Positions 1 to 5,611 of a stretch of DNA of 5,611 bases are shown one piece after another. The DNA comes from Acidimicrobiia bacterium (GTDB lineage: Bacteria; Actinomycetota; Acidimicrobiia; Spongiisociales; SHLN01): positions 1 through 5,611 of the forward strand of contig JABDOU010000187.1 of assembly GCA_013043085.1 (NCBI GenBank), given 5' to 3'. Each line of letters starts with the position of its first letter. Position 1 is the first letter of the stretch. The position numbers and the translations under genes were made by a program. A model generated the notes under the pieces. It was given only the letters and a program-made list of their open reading frames with translations. It was not told where the DNA came from and searched no databases.

Positions 1-1122
1 GCCACCATCGGGGACCGTGCCGTCGTATCGGATGGCAATCGGCAGGAAATGAATCATCAGGTTCGGATAGGCAACCTCATCGTTGCTCCGCACGAACCCG
101 CCACCTTCGAAGTGATTGCTGGCTGCCGCACCCCGTCGCCTCACGAGCCATTCCAATCCGATTTTCGGCCGGTTGTACCACTTGAGAGCCGGGTACATGG
201 AAACGGGCTGTTTGGCGGCGTGCTGTACGTATACCTCTAAATGATCCTGAAGATGCTCACCGACACCGGGAAGGTCGTGGATCACCTTGACGCCTACGTC
301 TTCGAGTTCGATGGCGTTGCCGACACCAGAAACCTGTAGCAGCTGTGGCGAGGCGAATGCGCCTCCACACAGGATGACCTCGGATCCCTCGACGTCGATG
401 GTTGTCCGGCCAATCCGATATCTCACGCCTCTGGCTTTGTTCCCGTCGAAGTTGATCTGTTCTGTGAATGCGCTGGTCTTGACGGTGAGGTTGGGGCGTT
501 CCATGACCGGATGGAGATAGGCGCGTGCTGCGCTGAGTCGTCTTCCTCGATGGATGTTTCGGTCAAATCGGGCGAATCCTTCCTGCTGGTACCCGTTCAC
601 GTCCTCGGTCAGTGGATATCCAGCCTGTTGCACCGCCTCGAACAATGCCTCGAAAATGGGGTTGGTGGCCGGGCCTCGTTCGAGTTTCAACGGTCCTTCA
701 CCCCCGCGATATTCATCTGCTCCGGCCAGGCAGGTCTCCATACGCTTGAAATACGGGAGAACATGGGCGTAGTCCCAGGTCTCCATGCCAGGGTCCGATG
801 CCCATCGCTCGAAATCGAGCGGGTTGCCTCGCTGAAAGATCATGCCGTTGATCGAACTGGACCCGCCGAGGACTTTGCCCCTGGCGTGATAGACCCGGCG
901 GCCACCCATATACGGTTCCGGCTCCGATTCGTACTTCCAGTCATAAAAGCGATTTCCGAGCGGGATCGTGAAGGCGCCCGGCATGTGAATGAAGATGTCC
1001 CATTTGTAATCGGGCCTTCCGGCCTCGAGGACAAGCACCTGATTTGCCGGATCTGCGCTCAAACGGTTGGCGAGCGCACACCCGGCCGATCCGCCTCCAA
1101 CGATAATGAAGTCGTATGCCAT
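1..1122 (-). CDS. betA: Choline dehydrogenase (GMC oxidoreductase), C-terminus beyond the window
   Basis: FAD-dependent GMC-family oxidoreductase that, as BetA, oxidises choline to betaine aldehyde on the way to the osmoprotectant glycine betaine, usually at the membrane. The frame is open from the ATG at 1122 to base 1, giving 374 residues of an expected 550 or so. Visible motifs: FAD-binding GGGSAG at residues 9-14 with the ribose-binding acid E33 in VLVLEAG; GMC signature 1, RGKVLGGSSSINGM (81-94); GMC signature 2, GAFASPQLLQVSGVG (254-268); and LPGVGEHLQDHLE near 284-296. The stretches YESEPEP, YPALKWYNRPKIG and SNHFEGGGFVRS resemble E. coli BetA as I remember it, beyond general GMC similarity. 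The missing part holds the catalytic His region, so activity cannot be judged. It starts 9 bp after the Nudix stop, so the two are probably co-transcribed; a weak AGGT lies 11 nt before the ATG. No betB or transporter is visible. Another GMC alcohol oxidase is possible but less likely. Confidence 0.88.
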   Translation of the reverse strand, partial: MAYDFIIVGGGSAGCALANRLSADPANQVLVLEAGRPDYKWDIFIHMPGAFTIPLGNRFYDWKYESEPEPYMGGRRVYHARGKVLGGSSSINGMIFQRGNPLDFERWASDPGMETWDYAHVLPYFKRMETCLAGADEYRGGEGPLKLERGPATNPIFEALFEAVQQAGYPLTEDVNGYQQEGFARFDRNIHRGRRLSAARAYLHPVMERPNLTVKTSAFTEQINFDGNKARGVRYRIGRTTIDVEGSEVILCGGAFASPQLLQVSGVGNAIELEDVGVKVIHDLPGVGEHLQDHLEVYVQHAAKQPVSMYPALKWYNRPKIGLEWLVRRRGAAASNHFEGGGFVRSNDEVAYPNLMIHFLPIAIRYDGTVPDGG

Positions 1123-1131
1123 GCCGTCACG

Positions 1132-1590
1132 CTACCTGCAGCCGTATGCAGCCAGCCGGTCCAGGAGCGGTGCCTGAGCCGGGTTGATCGTGGCGGCCGC
1201 AGTGGCCAGATCAAACCAGCGCACTTCAGAGAGCTCGGGGAACTCGCCGATCCTTCCCGAATTGCGCGGCCATTCCATCTGAAACGTACCAGGCTGGAAT
1301 GTTGTCAGATCGAATTCGCCTTCCACCGCCCACGCGACCACTCGCTTCCCCCCGCGCTGGCGGATCTCGCCTAATGGAGCAGCCGGACCGCGAGGAACGG
1401 CCCAGCCGGTTTCTTCCCTGAATTCGCGGTACGCGGCTTCGAGCTCCGATTCGCCGTCTTCGACGATCCCCTTCGGGATGGTCCAATGCTCTCGCTTGGC
1501 CCACAGTGGGCCGCCGAGACGTCCAAGAAGCACTTCGAGCTCTGTCCGGGCTGTCCGGTATACGAGCAGGCCGGCTGATGTGATTGGCAT
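1132..1590 (-). CDS. Nudix hydrolase, COG4119-like predicted NTP pyrophosphohydrolase
   Basis: Protein of 152 residues with a complete Nudix box at residues 41-63, matching G-x5-E-x7-R-E-U-x-E-E-x-G-U: G41, E47, R55-E56, E59-E60 and G62, with F57 and W63 in the hydrophobic positions. The glutamates bind the metals that hydrolyse a nucleoside diphosphate linked to another group; the substrate cannot be told from sequence. The N-terminus MPITSAGLLVYR, the WTIPKG just before the box, and the later LGEIRQRGGK and EFPELSEVRWFDL agree with the COG4119 family pattern as I remember it. The ATG at 1590 is chosen because the protein then begins exactly at that conserved N-terminus. An in-frame start at 1653 would add 21 non-family residues and run into the divergent gene. 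No Shine-Dalgarno is seen, but a TATGAT box ends 6 nt before the ATG, suggesting a leaderless mRNA. It is followed closely by betA. Confidence 0.9.
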   Translation of the reverse strand: MPITSAGLLVYRTARTELEVLLGRLGGPLWAKREHWTIPKGIVEDGESELEAAYREFREETGWAVPRGPAAPLGEIRQRGGKRVVAWAVEGEFDLTTFQPGTFQMEWPRNSGRIGEFPELSEVRWFDLATAAATINPAQAPLLDRLAAYGCR

Positions 1591-1596
1591 CGCTCG

Positions 1597-1602
1597 ATCA
1601 TA
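1597..1602 (-). promoter_or_regulatory. Putative -10 box TATGAT for the Nudix-betA unit
   Basis: On the minus strand TATGAT matches the TATAAT consensus at five of six positions and fits TAnnnT. It ends 6 nt before the Nudix ATG, so transcription would start at or within a base of the A of ATG. That spacing is typical of leaderless genes in Actinomycetota and Deinococcota. No convincing -35 element lies 16-18 bp upstream. Inferred from sequence only. Confidence 0.45.
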
Positions 1603-1619
1603 CGACGGTATTGATTTGG

Positions 1620-1625
1620 TAGCGT
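1620..1625 (+). promoter_or_regulatory. Putative -10 box TAGCGT for the aldolase gene
   Basis: TAGCGT fits the TAnnnT pattern and ends 6 nt before the aldolase ATG at 1632, the same distance as the opposite box from its own gene. It is a poorer match to TATAAT than the minus-strand box. If real, the aldolase mRNA would also be leaderless, which agrees with the lack of a Shine-Dalgarno. Chance occurrence of such a degenerate motif is a real alternative. Confidence 0.3.
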
Positions 1626-1631
1626 TTGGTG

Positions 1632-2396
1632 ATGGCCTACGAACCGTTTTCACCGGGTGATCCCGAACCTTTTCTCGCCGATGTGACAGCCGAGAGGCTC
1701 CGACGGCGCGACCAACTGGCGCAGTGCTACCGGCTCTTCGGGGCGCTGCGGTTCGGGGACATGGGGGACGGACACATTTCGTTTCGCGACCCCGAACGCC
1801 GCGACCATTTCTGGATGCTTCGCTACGGGGTGTCCTTTGCTACAGCATCGCGTGAGGACACGGTGCTGGTCTCACCCGGCGGTGTCGCGATTGAGGACCG
1901 CTCTATCGGAGCTGTCGCGGCGCCGATCAATATCACCGGATACCACATTCATCACCCCATCCACGAGGCCAGGCCCGACATCGAGGCGGCCGCCCATGTC
2001 CATGCGCCATATGCGACTGCGTTCTCAACCGAACGACGGCTGCTCGAACCGATCAATCAAGAGGCGACGCAATTCTTCGAAGATCATGCGCTCTTCGATG
2101 ACGAAGAGGTTCAGATTCTTTCGGCAGACGGAGGAAAACGGATCGCGGTCGCGCTCGATGACAACAGCCACGTCATTCTCGCAAACCATGGCGTGCTCAC
2201 CACCGGCAAGAGCGCCGCCGAAGCCGTTGCATGGCTGATCGAAATGGAGCGCGCCGCCGAAGTCGCGCTCAAGGCCAAACGTCCGGTCCGGCTATCGGAC
2301 GAGGCGTCTCGTATTGCCAAGAACGATCTCCTTCGTCCGTGGTCAGGTTGGCAGATCTACAACTATCTCATCCGGCGACACCTGCCGAACGGCTAG
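1632..2396 (+). CDS. Class II aldolase/adducin family protein
   Basis: Protein of 254 residues spanning the whole class II aldolase/adducin domain. The fold binds a zinc ion; family members include L-fuculose-phosphate aldolase, L-ribulose-5-phosphate 4-epimerase and adducin-like proteins of unknown substrate. Visible marks: GDGHISFRDP (45-54) in the place of the usual GNIS loop, VLVSPGG (78-84), the zinc histidines H122 and H124 in HVHAPYATAF, and the third likely ligand H186 in ILANHGVLTTGKS. The position aligned by eye with the catalytic acid of fuculose aldolase (E73) is G103, as in adducin-like members, so classical aldol chemistry is doubtful. The ATG at 1632 is taken as the start; TTG and GTG codons immediately upstream (1626, 1629) are in frame but less likely. 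It diverges from the Nudix gene and converges on coxG, sharing a CTAG. Nothing links it functionally to CO oxidation. The substrate is unknown. Confidence 0.88.
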   Translation: MAYEPFSPGDPEPFLADVTAERLRRRDQLAQCYRLFGALRFGDMGDGHISFRDPERRDHFWMLRYGVSFATASREDTVLVSPGGVAIEDRSIGAVAAPINITGYHIHHPIHEARPDIEAAAHVHAPYATAFSTERRLLEPINQEATQFFEDHALFDDEEVQILSADGGKRIAVALDDNSHVILANHGVLTTGKSAAEAVAWLIEMERAAEVALKAKRPVRLSDEASRIAKNDLLRPWSGWQIYNYLIRRHLPNG

Positions 2397-2407
2397 GGGG
2401 CCGTTTT
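2388..2407 (+). terminator. Small hairpin with T-run over the convergent stop codons
   Basis: AACGGC (2388-2393) pairs perfectly with GCCGTT (2400-2405) around a 6-nt loop, TAGGGG, and the plus strand continues into a run of four T (2404-2407). This looks like a compact, weak intrinsic terminator for the aldolase gene, whose stop codon lies in the loop. On the minus strand the same stem forms over the end of coxG but is followed by only two T. The 6-bp stem is short, so this could be chance. Confidence 0.35.
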
Positions 2408-2971
2408 CCGAATCCGACCCAGCAGTCGCTTCACGAGGCTCCCGATCCAGCTGACCAAACTCGAGAACAGCAGACCTATTCCCTTGACATCCCCGGCTTC
2501 GATAGTCGCCGCTTCCTCCGGCGTCGCCGCATCCAGCTTGCTGTGCAGGCAATAGACCAGCTCGTCGATCAGGCGTCTCGACATTTCTTCGATGAGGCCG
2601 GTGCGGCCGAACTGGGCGACGGCACCGGAAAGCTTGATATCGGCCTCGACGAAAACCCGGGTGTGTCCGCCGATACCCGCCAGGCGATACTCCACGTCGA
2701 CCGATCCACGGCTTCCTCCGCTGCGATCTACTCCCTTGCCGATGATGGACCCGCTGTGGTTCGAGTGATCTGGCGTGACGGTGGCTTCACCCTCGAACTT
2801 GGCATTCATGGGTCCGAGTTTCACCTCAACCGCACCTGCGTAGACGTTGTCGCCTTTTTCCTCGGTGATGCTGGCTCCGGGGAGACACTGGGCAACGGTT
2901 GGCACATCCTGGAACGTTTCCCACACTCGCTCGATCGGGCGCTCGACCTCAAACTCGTGGCTGATTTTCAC
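2393..2971 (-). CDS. coxG: CoxG, SRPBCC-family carbon monoxide dehydrogenase accessory protein
   Basis: Protein of 192 residues. Residues 1-145 form the CoxG/SRPBCC lipid-binding fold, with family marks VWETFQDVPTVAQCLPGA (16-33), VEVKLGPM (48-55), SRGSVDVEYRL (87-97) and GAVAQFGR (116-123). After a polar linker (146-160) comes a hydrophobic, amphipathic segment (about 162-182) and a basic tail with KR and RIRK. That fits membrane attachment. CoxG is known to help recruit aerobic CO dehydrogenase to the membrane, and recent work gives it a role in carrying menaquinone to the enzyme. The start is GTG at 2971, whose GTGA overlaps the TGA stop of the CoxF-like gene; a strong AAGGAG lies 5 nt upstream. 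It is the last gene of the visible cox unit, and its TAG overlaps the stop of the convergent aldolase gene. Paralogous CoxG-like proteins serve other molybdenum hydroxylases, but the neighbouring form I coxL supports the name. Confidence 0.9.
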   Translation of the reverse strand: MKISHEFEVERPIERVWETFQDVPTVAQCLPGASITEEKGDNVYAGAVEVKLGPMNAKFEGEATVTPDHSNHSGSIIGKGVDRSGGSRGSVDVEYRLAGIGGHTRVFVEADIKLSGAVAQFGRTGLIEEMSRRLIDELVYCLHSKLDAATPEEAATIEAGDVKGIGLLFSSLVSWIGSLVKRLLGRIRKTAP

Positions 2972-3933
2972 TGGCTCTCCTTACTGACGAAGCTTTCCGG
3001 GTCGTTTGCGAATGCGGTTCTGCATCCGGGGGCGCAGAAGTAATAGGTGTGTCCGTCGTGTTCGTGGGTCCAGCGGGCCGTCGCGACATTCACGATCATG
3101 TCGCACACCGGATCGATCGCTTCTTCGCGCCGGAAAACGGTGACGCCCGTTGTGAGACCTCCGCCTGCCTGTAGCGAGACCATTTCGGCAAGCACCGCTA
3201 CGGCAATCTGGTCGTTCGGCAGGCTTCCCAAATCGAGTCCGGCCGGGGCGTGGATCCTGGCGAGTGCCTCGTCGGATATTCCCGATCCCCGGAGAAACTC
3301 GAATACGGCGGCTGCACGTTTGCGCGACGCGACGAGGCCCACGTAACCGGCGGACGTCGCAAGTGCGGCTTCGAGAGCTTTCTCGTCGTAGTGGCCCTGT
3401 GTCGCGACGACGACAAAGTCGCGCTCGCCGATCGCCAGTGCCTCGAGATCAAGCGTGACATGCACTTCCACCGCGTCAAGCGAATGTGCCTCGCCACCGT
3501 CATCGATCAGCACTGCCCGCCAGCCGAGCAAGGCTCCCATCTGTGCCAGGGTTTCGGCTCCGGGTGATTTGCCGATTACTACAAGGCTGGGTTCAGGCAC
3601 GACGGGTTCCAAGTAGACCTCCATTGCTCCATCGCTCTCGCAAGCCATCGGCACAGCGACGGCATCTTCGTCATGACGATCGCCGAATTCTTCTGGCGGT
3701 CCCAGCTGGAGGAGGCGAGGTGTTCCCTCAACCAGCGCGTCCAGTGCCTGTTTTATGACCGTTGGCTCGGCACAGGCTCCTCCCAGCCACCCGGTGATCG
3801 ATCCGTCGGTCGCGATGACAGCTTTGGAGCCCATGTGGCCTGAGGAGGGTCCTCGTCGCCAGATAACCGTGGCGAGAACGAACGGCGTTCGTCCGGAAGC
3901 CAGGCGCGCCGCGAGTTCGAGGGCCCGTTGCAT
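2968..3933 (-). CDS. coxF: XdhC/CoxF-family CO dehydrogenase maturation protein with C-terminal YHS domain
   Basis: Protein of 321 residues in three parts. The N-terminal XdhC/CoxI domain (about 15-70) has RRGPSSGHMGSKAVI and GWLGGACAEP with the conserved Cys C54. The middle XdhC Rossmann domain (about 113-252) has LVVIGKSPGAETLA (117-130), VVATQGHYDEKAL, YVGLVASRKRAA and HAPAGLDLGSLPNDQIAVAVLAEM. A C-terminal YHS domain (274-317) has DPVCDM with C277, then YYFCAPGC with C300 and C304. XdhC proteins bind and help sulfurate the molybdenum cofactor before insertion into xanthine dehydrogenase-type enzymes; CoxF is the counterpart in cox clusters. The ATG at 3933 is chosen because it begins the XdhC similarity and lies 2 bp after the coxL stop, implying coupled translation; in-frame codons further up overlap coxL and encode Arg-rich shadow sequence. 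No good Shine-Dalgarno is seen. The symbol rests on position between coxL and coxG; CoxI is the alternative family name. Confidence 0.85.
   Translation of the reverse strand: MQRALELAARLASGRTPFVLATVIWRRGPSSGHMGSKAVIATDGSITGWLGGACAEPTVIKQALDALVEGTPRLLQLGPPEEFGDRHDEDAVAVPMACESDGAMEVYLEPVVPEPSLVVIGKSPGAETLAQMGALLGWRAVLIDDGGEAHSLDAVEVHVTLDLEALAIGERDFVVVATQGHYDEKALEAALATSAGYVGLVASRKRAAAVFEFLRGSGISDEALARIHAPAGLDLGSLPNDQIAVAVLAEMVSLQAGGGLTTGVTVFRREEAIDPVCDMIVNVATARWTHEHDGHTYYFCAPGCRTAFANDPESFVSKESQ
2977..2982 (-). promoter_or_regulatory. Shine-Dalgarno AAGGAG of coxG
   Basis: On the minus strand AAGGAGAG sits inside the last codons of the CoxF-like gene, with AAGGAG ending 5 nt before the GTG of coxG. 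It decides the choice of the GTG start and shows that coxG can be translated independently as well as by coupling through the GTGA overlap. It is the only strong ribosome-binding site visible in the window. Confidence 0.75.
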
Positions 3934-3935
3934 GG

Positions 3936-5611
3936 CTATCGGTTCTTGGCGTCCTGAATGGCGCTCCATACCCGATCGGGCAGGAGCGGCATATCGATGT
4001 TTCGCACGCCGAGGTGGGCGAGGGCATCGATCACGGCATTGACGTAGGCAGCCGGCGATCCGACCGTTGCAGATTCGCCGACACCCTTGGCGCCGATCGG
4101 ATGGTGGGGAGACGGCGTCACCGTTTCGTCGAGTTCGAAGCGCGGCGTTTCCCAGGCAGTCGGGACCAGATAATCCATGAAGTTGGAGCCGATGCAGTTG
4201 CCGTCTTCGTCGAAGGTGATCCACTGCATGGCTGCAGCCGCGAACCCTTCGGTCAAGCCGCCCTGAATCTGGCCTTCTACGATCATCGGATTGATTCGAA
4301 CGCCGCAGTCGTCGACCGCCACCATGCGGTCAACCTTCCAGACACCGGTCTCGGGATCGACTTCCACTACCACCACATAGGTTCCGAACGGATACGTCAT
4401 ATTGGGCGGGTCGTAATAATGAACGCCCTCCAGCCCGTATTCGGTGTCTTCTGGCATATTCGTGTAGGCGGCGAAGGCAATGTCTTGAATGGTGACGAAC
4501 TTGTCCGGAGATCCTGCCACGGAGAACTTGCCCGGCTCCCACTCGAGGTCGTCCGGCGATGCTTCCATCAGGTGAGCCGCGATCTTGCGAGCCTTCTCGC
4601 GCAACATGCGGGAGATCACAGCCGTGGCGGCCCCGGCGACCGGCGTGCTGCGGCTGGCATACGTGCCGAGTCCGTAGGGGGTGTTGTCGGTATCGCCTTC
4701 GACCACCTTGATGTCACCGACGGGGATGCCGAGTTCTTCTGCGACAATCTGGGCAAACGTGGTCTCGTGGCCCTGGCCCTGACTGCGTACGCCAAGCTTG
4801 AGGATTGCCTTGCCCGTGGGGTGGATGCGGAGTTCGGCGGAGTCGAACATTTTCAGACCGAGGATGTCGTACTCGTTTGAACCGCCCGCGCCGACGACTT
4901 CGGTGAAGCTGGCAAGCCCCAAGCCGATCAGCCTGCCTTCTTCCCTTGCGGCTTTCTGCTCCTCCCTGAGTGCTTCGTAATTGGCGATCCCAAGGGCTTT
5001 GCGCATTGCGGCCTCGTAATCACCCGAGTCATACACAAACCCGGTTGGAGAGTGATACGGGAACTGCTCTGGCTTGATGAAGTTCATCGATCGGAACTCG
5101 GCCGGGTCCATGCCGATTTCGTAGGCGGCGGTCTGGACCAGCCGCTCGATGAGATACGAGGCCTCGGTCACCCTGAAGGAACAGCGATACGCGACCCCTC
5201 CCGGCGCTTTGTTGGTGTAGGCGCCGTGCGCAACCACATGGGCAGCCGGATAGTCGTAGGACCCGGTGACGATATGAAAGAGGCCTGCCTTGAACTTGGT
5301 TGGCTGGGCATCGGCGAAGAACGCGCCCTGGTCAGACCAGATCTCACTTCGCAGGCCGAGAATGCGGCCCTCGCTGTTGAGCGCCAACTCTCCCTTCATG
5401 TAGTAATCGCGCGCGAACCCGGTCGAGATCAAATTCTCAGTTCTCGACTCGATCCATTTGACCGGCTTGCCGAGCAGTAGCGACGCTGCGGTGGCGACCA
5501 CATAGCCCGGGTAGACAGGAACCTTGTTGCCGAAGCCGCCTCCGATGTCGGGCGAGATGATCCGGATGTTCTGTTCCGGCAACCCCGTGACCAGAGCGAA
5601 TACGGTGCGAT
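3936..5611 (-). CDS. coxL: Aerobic carbon monoxide dehydrogenase, large (molybdenum) subunit, form I, N-terminus beyond the window
   Basis: C-terminal 557 residues of the roughly 800-residue molybdopterin-binding subunit that oxidises CO with water to CO2 at a Mo-S-Cu centre. The reading frame is open to the right edge; the first visible residues (RTVFALVTG) are internal, so about 250 are missing. Numbering from the codon at 5609-5607: GGGFGNK (23-29) of the cofactor site; AYRCSFR (140-146), the form I loop whose Cys (143, codon 5183-5181) holds copper; QGQGHETT (277-284); GTYASRSTPVAGAA (315-328); and the catalytic Glu (512) in GVGES. HYYDPPNMTYPFGTY, DDCGVRINPMIVEGQIQGGLTEG and TPSPHHPIGAKGVGES also fit CoxL of Afipia (Oligotropha) carboxidovorans as I remember it. 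Form II homologues lack the Cys loop. The TAG stop lies 2 bp before the CoxF-like ATG. coxM, coxS and the promoter are expected to the right, outside the window. Confidence 0.95.
   Translation of the reverse strand, partial: RTVFALVTGLPEQNIRIISPDIGGGFGNKVPVYPGYVVATAASLLLGKPVKWIESRTENLISTGFARDYYMKGELALNSEGRILGLRSEIWSDQGAFFADAQPTKFKAGLFHIVTGSYDYPAAHVVAHGAYTNKAPGGVAYRCSFRVTEASYLIERLVQTAAYEIGMDPAEFRSMNFIKPEQFPYHSPTGFVYDSGDYEAAMRKALGIANYEALREEQKAAREEGRLIGLGLASFTEVVGAGGSNEYDILGLKMFDSAELRIHPTGKAILKLGVRSQGQGHETTFAQIVAEELGIPVGDIKVVEGDTDNTPYGLGTYASRSTPVAGAATAVISRMLREKARKIAAHLMEASPDDLEWEPGKFSVAGSPDKFVTIQDIAFAAYTNMPEDTEYGLEGVHYYDPPNMTYPFGTYVVVVEVDPETGVWKVDRMVAVDDCGVRINPMIVEGQIQGGLTEGFAAAAMQWITFDEDGNCIGSNFMDYLVPTAWETPRFELDETVTPSPHHPIGAKGVGESATVGSPAAYVNAVIDALAHLGVRNIDMPLLPDRVWSAIQDAKNR

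Larger units (their letters stand above)
1591..1631. promoter_or_regulatory. Divergent promoter region between the Nudix and aldolase genes
   Basis: These 41 bp are all that separates the starts of two divergent genes, so both promoters must overlap here or extend into the coding regions. I see no clear -35 hexamer (TTGACA-like at proper spacing) for either direction, no inverted-repeat operator and no Shine-Dalgarno for either gene. The two -10-like boxes are listed separately. Confidence reflects position and the boxes only. Confidence 0.5.

Noticed and set aside
511..1374. Open frame of 287 codons on the plus strand
   Set aside because: It lies antisense to betA and the Nudix gene, both with clear family motifs, and its translation shows no recognisable domain. 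It is a shadow of GC-rich codon use.
1591..1653. N-terminal extension of the Nudix frame to 1653
   Set aside because: It would cover the divergent promoter and the start of the aldolase gene, while the COG4119 N-terminus begins exactly at the ATG at 1590.
2231..3043. Open frame of 270 codons on the plus strand
   Set aside because: It overlaps the end of the aldolase gene in another frame and is antisense to all of coxG. No family motif is visible.
3934..4224. N-terminal extension of the CoxF-like frame
   Set aside because: The extra 97 codons overlap the 3' end of coxL and encode Arg-rich sequence without similarity to XdhC. The ATG at 3933 fits the family and the 2-bp spacing after the coxL stop.
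4014..4880. Open frame of 288 codons on the plus strand
   Set aside because: It is fully antisense to coxL, which has the complete active-site motifs. The translation is rich in His, Arg and Gly with no domain seen.
5580..5582. TTG as a possible start of coxL
   Set aside because: The frame is open upstream to the edge, and the residues RTVFALVTG before it match the interior of CoxL, so this is an internal Leu codon.
1..5611. Mobile elements, CRISPR arrays, tRNA or rRNA genes, riboswitches
   Set aside because: Coding genes fill almost the whole window, and I saw no direct repeats, transposase motifs, cloverleaf-like sequence or spaced repeats. I could not run covariance-model searches.

Overview
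The window is a densely packed piece of a moderately GC-rich bacterial chromosome. It holds six protein-coding genes and almost no non-coding DNA: the largest gap is 41 bp. I see no rRNA, tRNA, mobile element, CRISPR array or long repeat. The genes suggest an aerobic bacterium with a form I (copper-molybdenum) carbon monoxide dehydrogenase. Probable leaderless starts at one divergent promoter would fit Actinomycetota or Chloroflexota, but the sequence alone does not fix the phylum.

Left part (1-1590, minus strand): a COG4119-type Nudix hydrolase gene, followed 9 bp later by a BetA-type choline dehydrogenase gene that runs off the left edge. The missing C-terminus carries the catalytic His of the GMC fold. 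The pair looks co-transcribed. Middle (1591-2396): a 41-bp divergent intergenic region with a TAnnnT box exactly 6 nt before the ATG in each direction, then a plus-strand class II aldolase/adducin-family gene.

Right part (2393-5611, minus strand, read right to left): coxL, the form I CO dehydrogenase large subunit with the diagnostic AYRCSFR active-site loop, cut by the right edge; then, 2 bp after its stop, an XdhC/CoxF-family maturation gene with a C-terminal YHS metal-binding domain; then, overlapping by GTGA, coxG, a SRPBCC-family membrane-anchored protein. CoxL binds CO at the Mo-S-Cu centre. CoxF-type proteins are thought to act in assembly or sulfuration of the molybdenum cofactor. CoxG is linked to membrane recruitment and quinone delivery. 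The small and medium subunits (coxS, coxM) are expected beyond the right edge. coxD and coxE, often found between coxL and coxF, are absent here.

coxG and the aldolase gene converge and share a CTAG palindrome as their two stop codons. A short hairpin lies over that junction. The most notable points are the YHS domain on the CoxF-like protein (a possible copper link to the Cu-Mo centre), the reduced coxL-coxF-coxG order, the symmetric leaderless promoter pair and the stop-codon/hairpin junction. I do not see a wholly new system.
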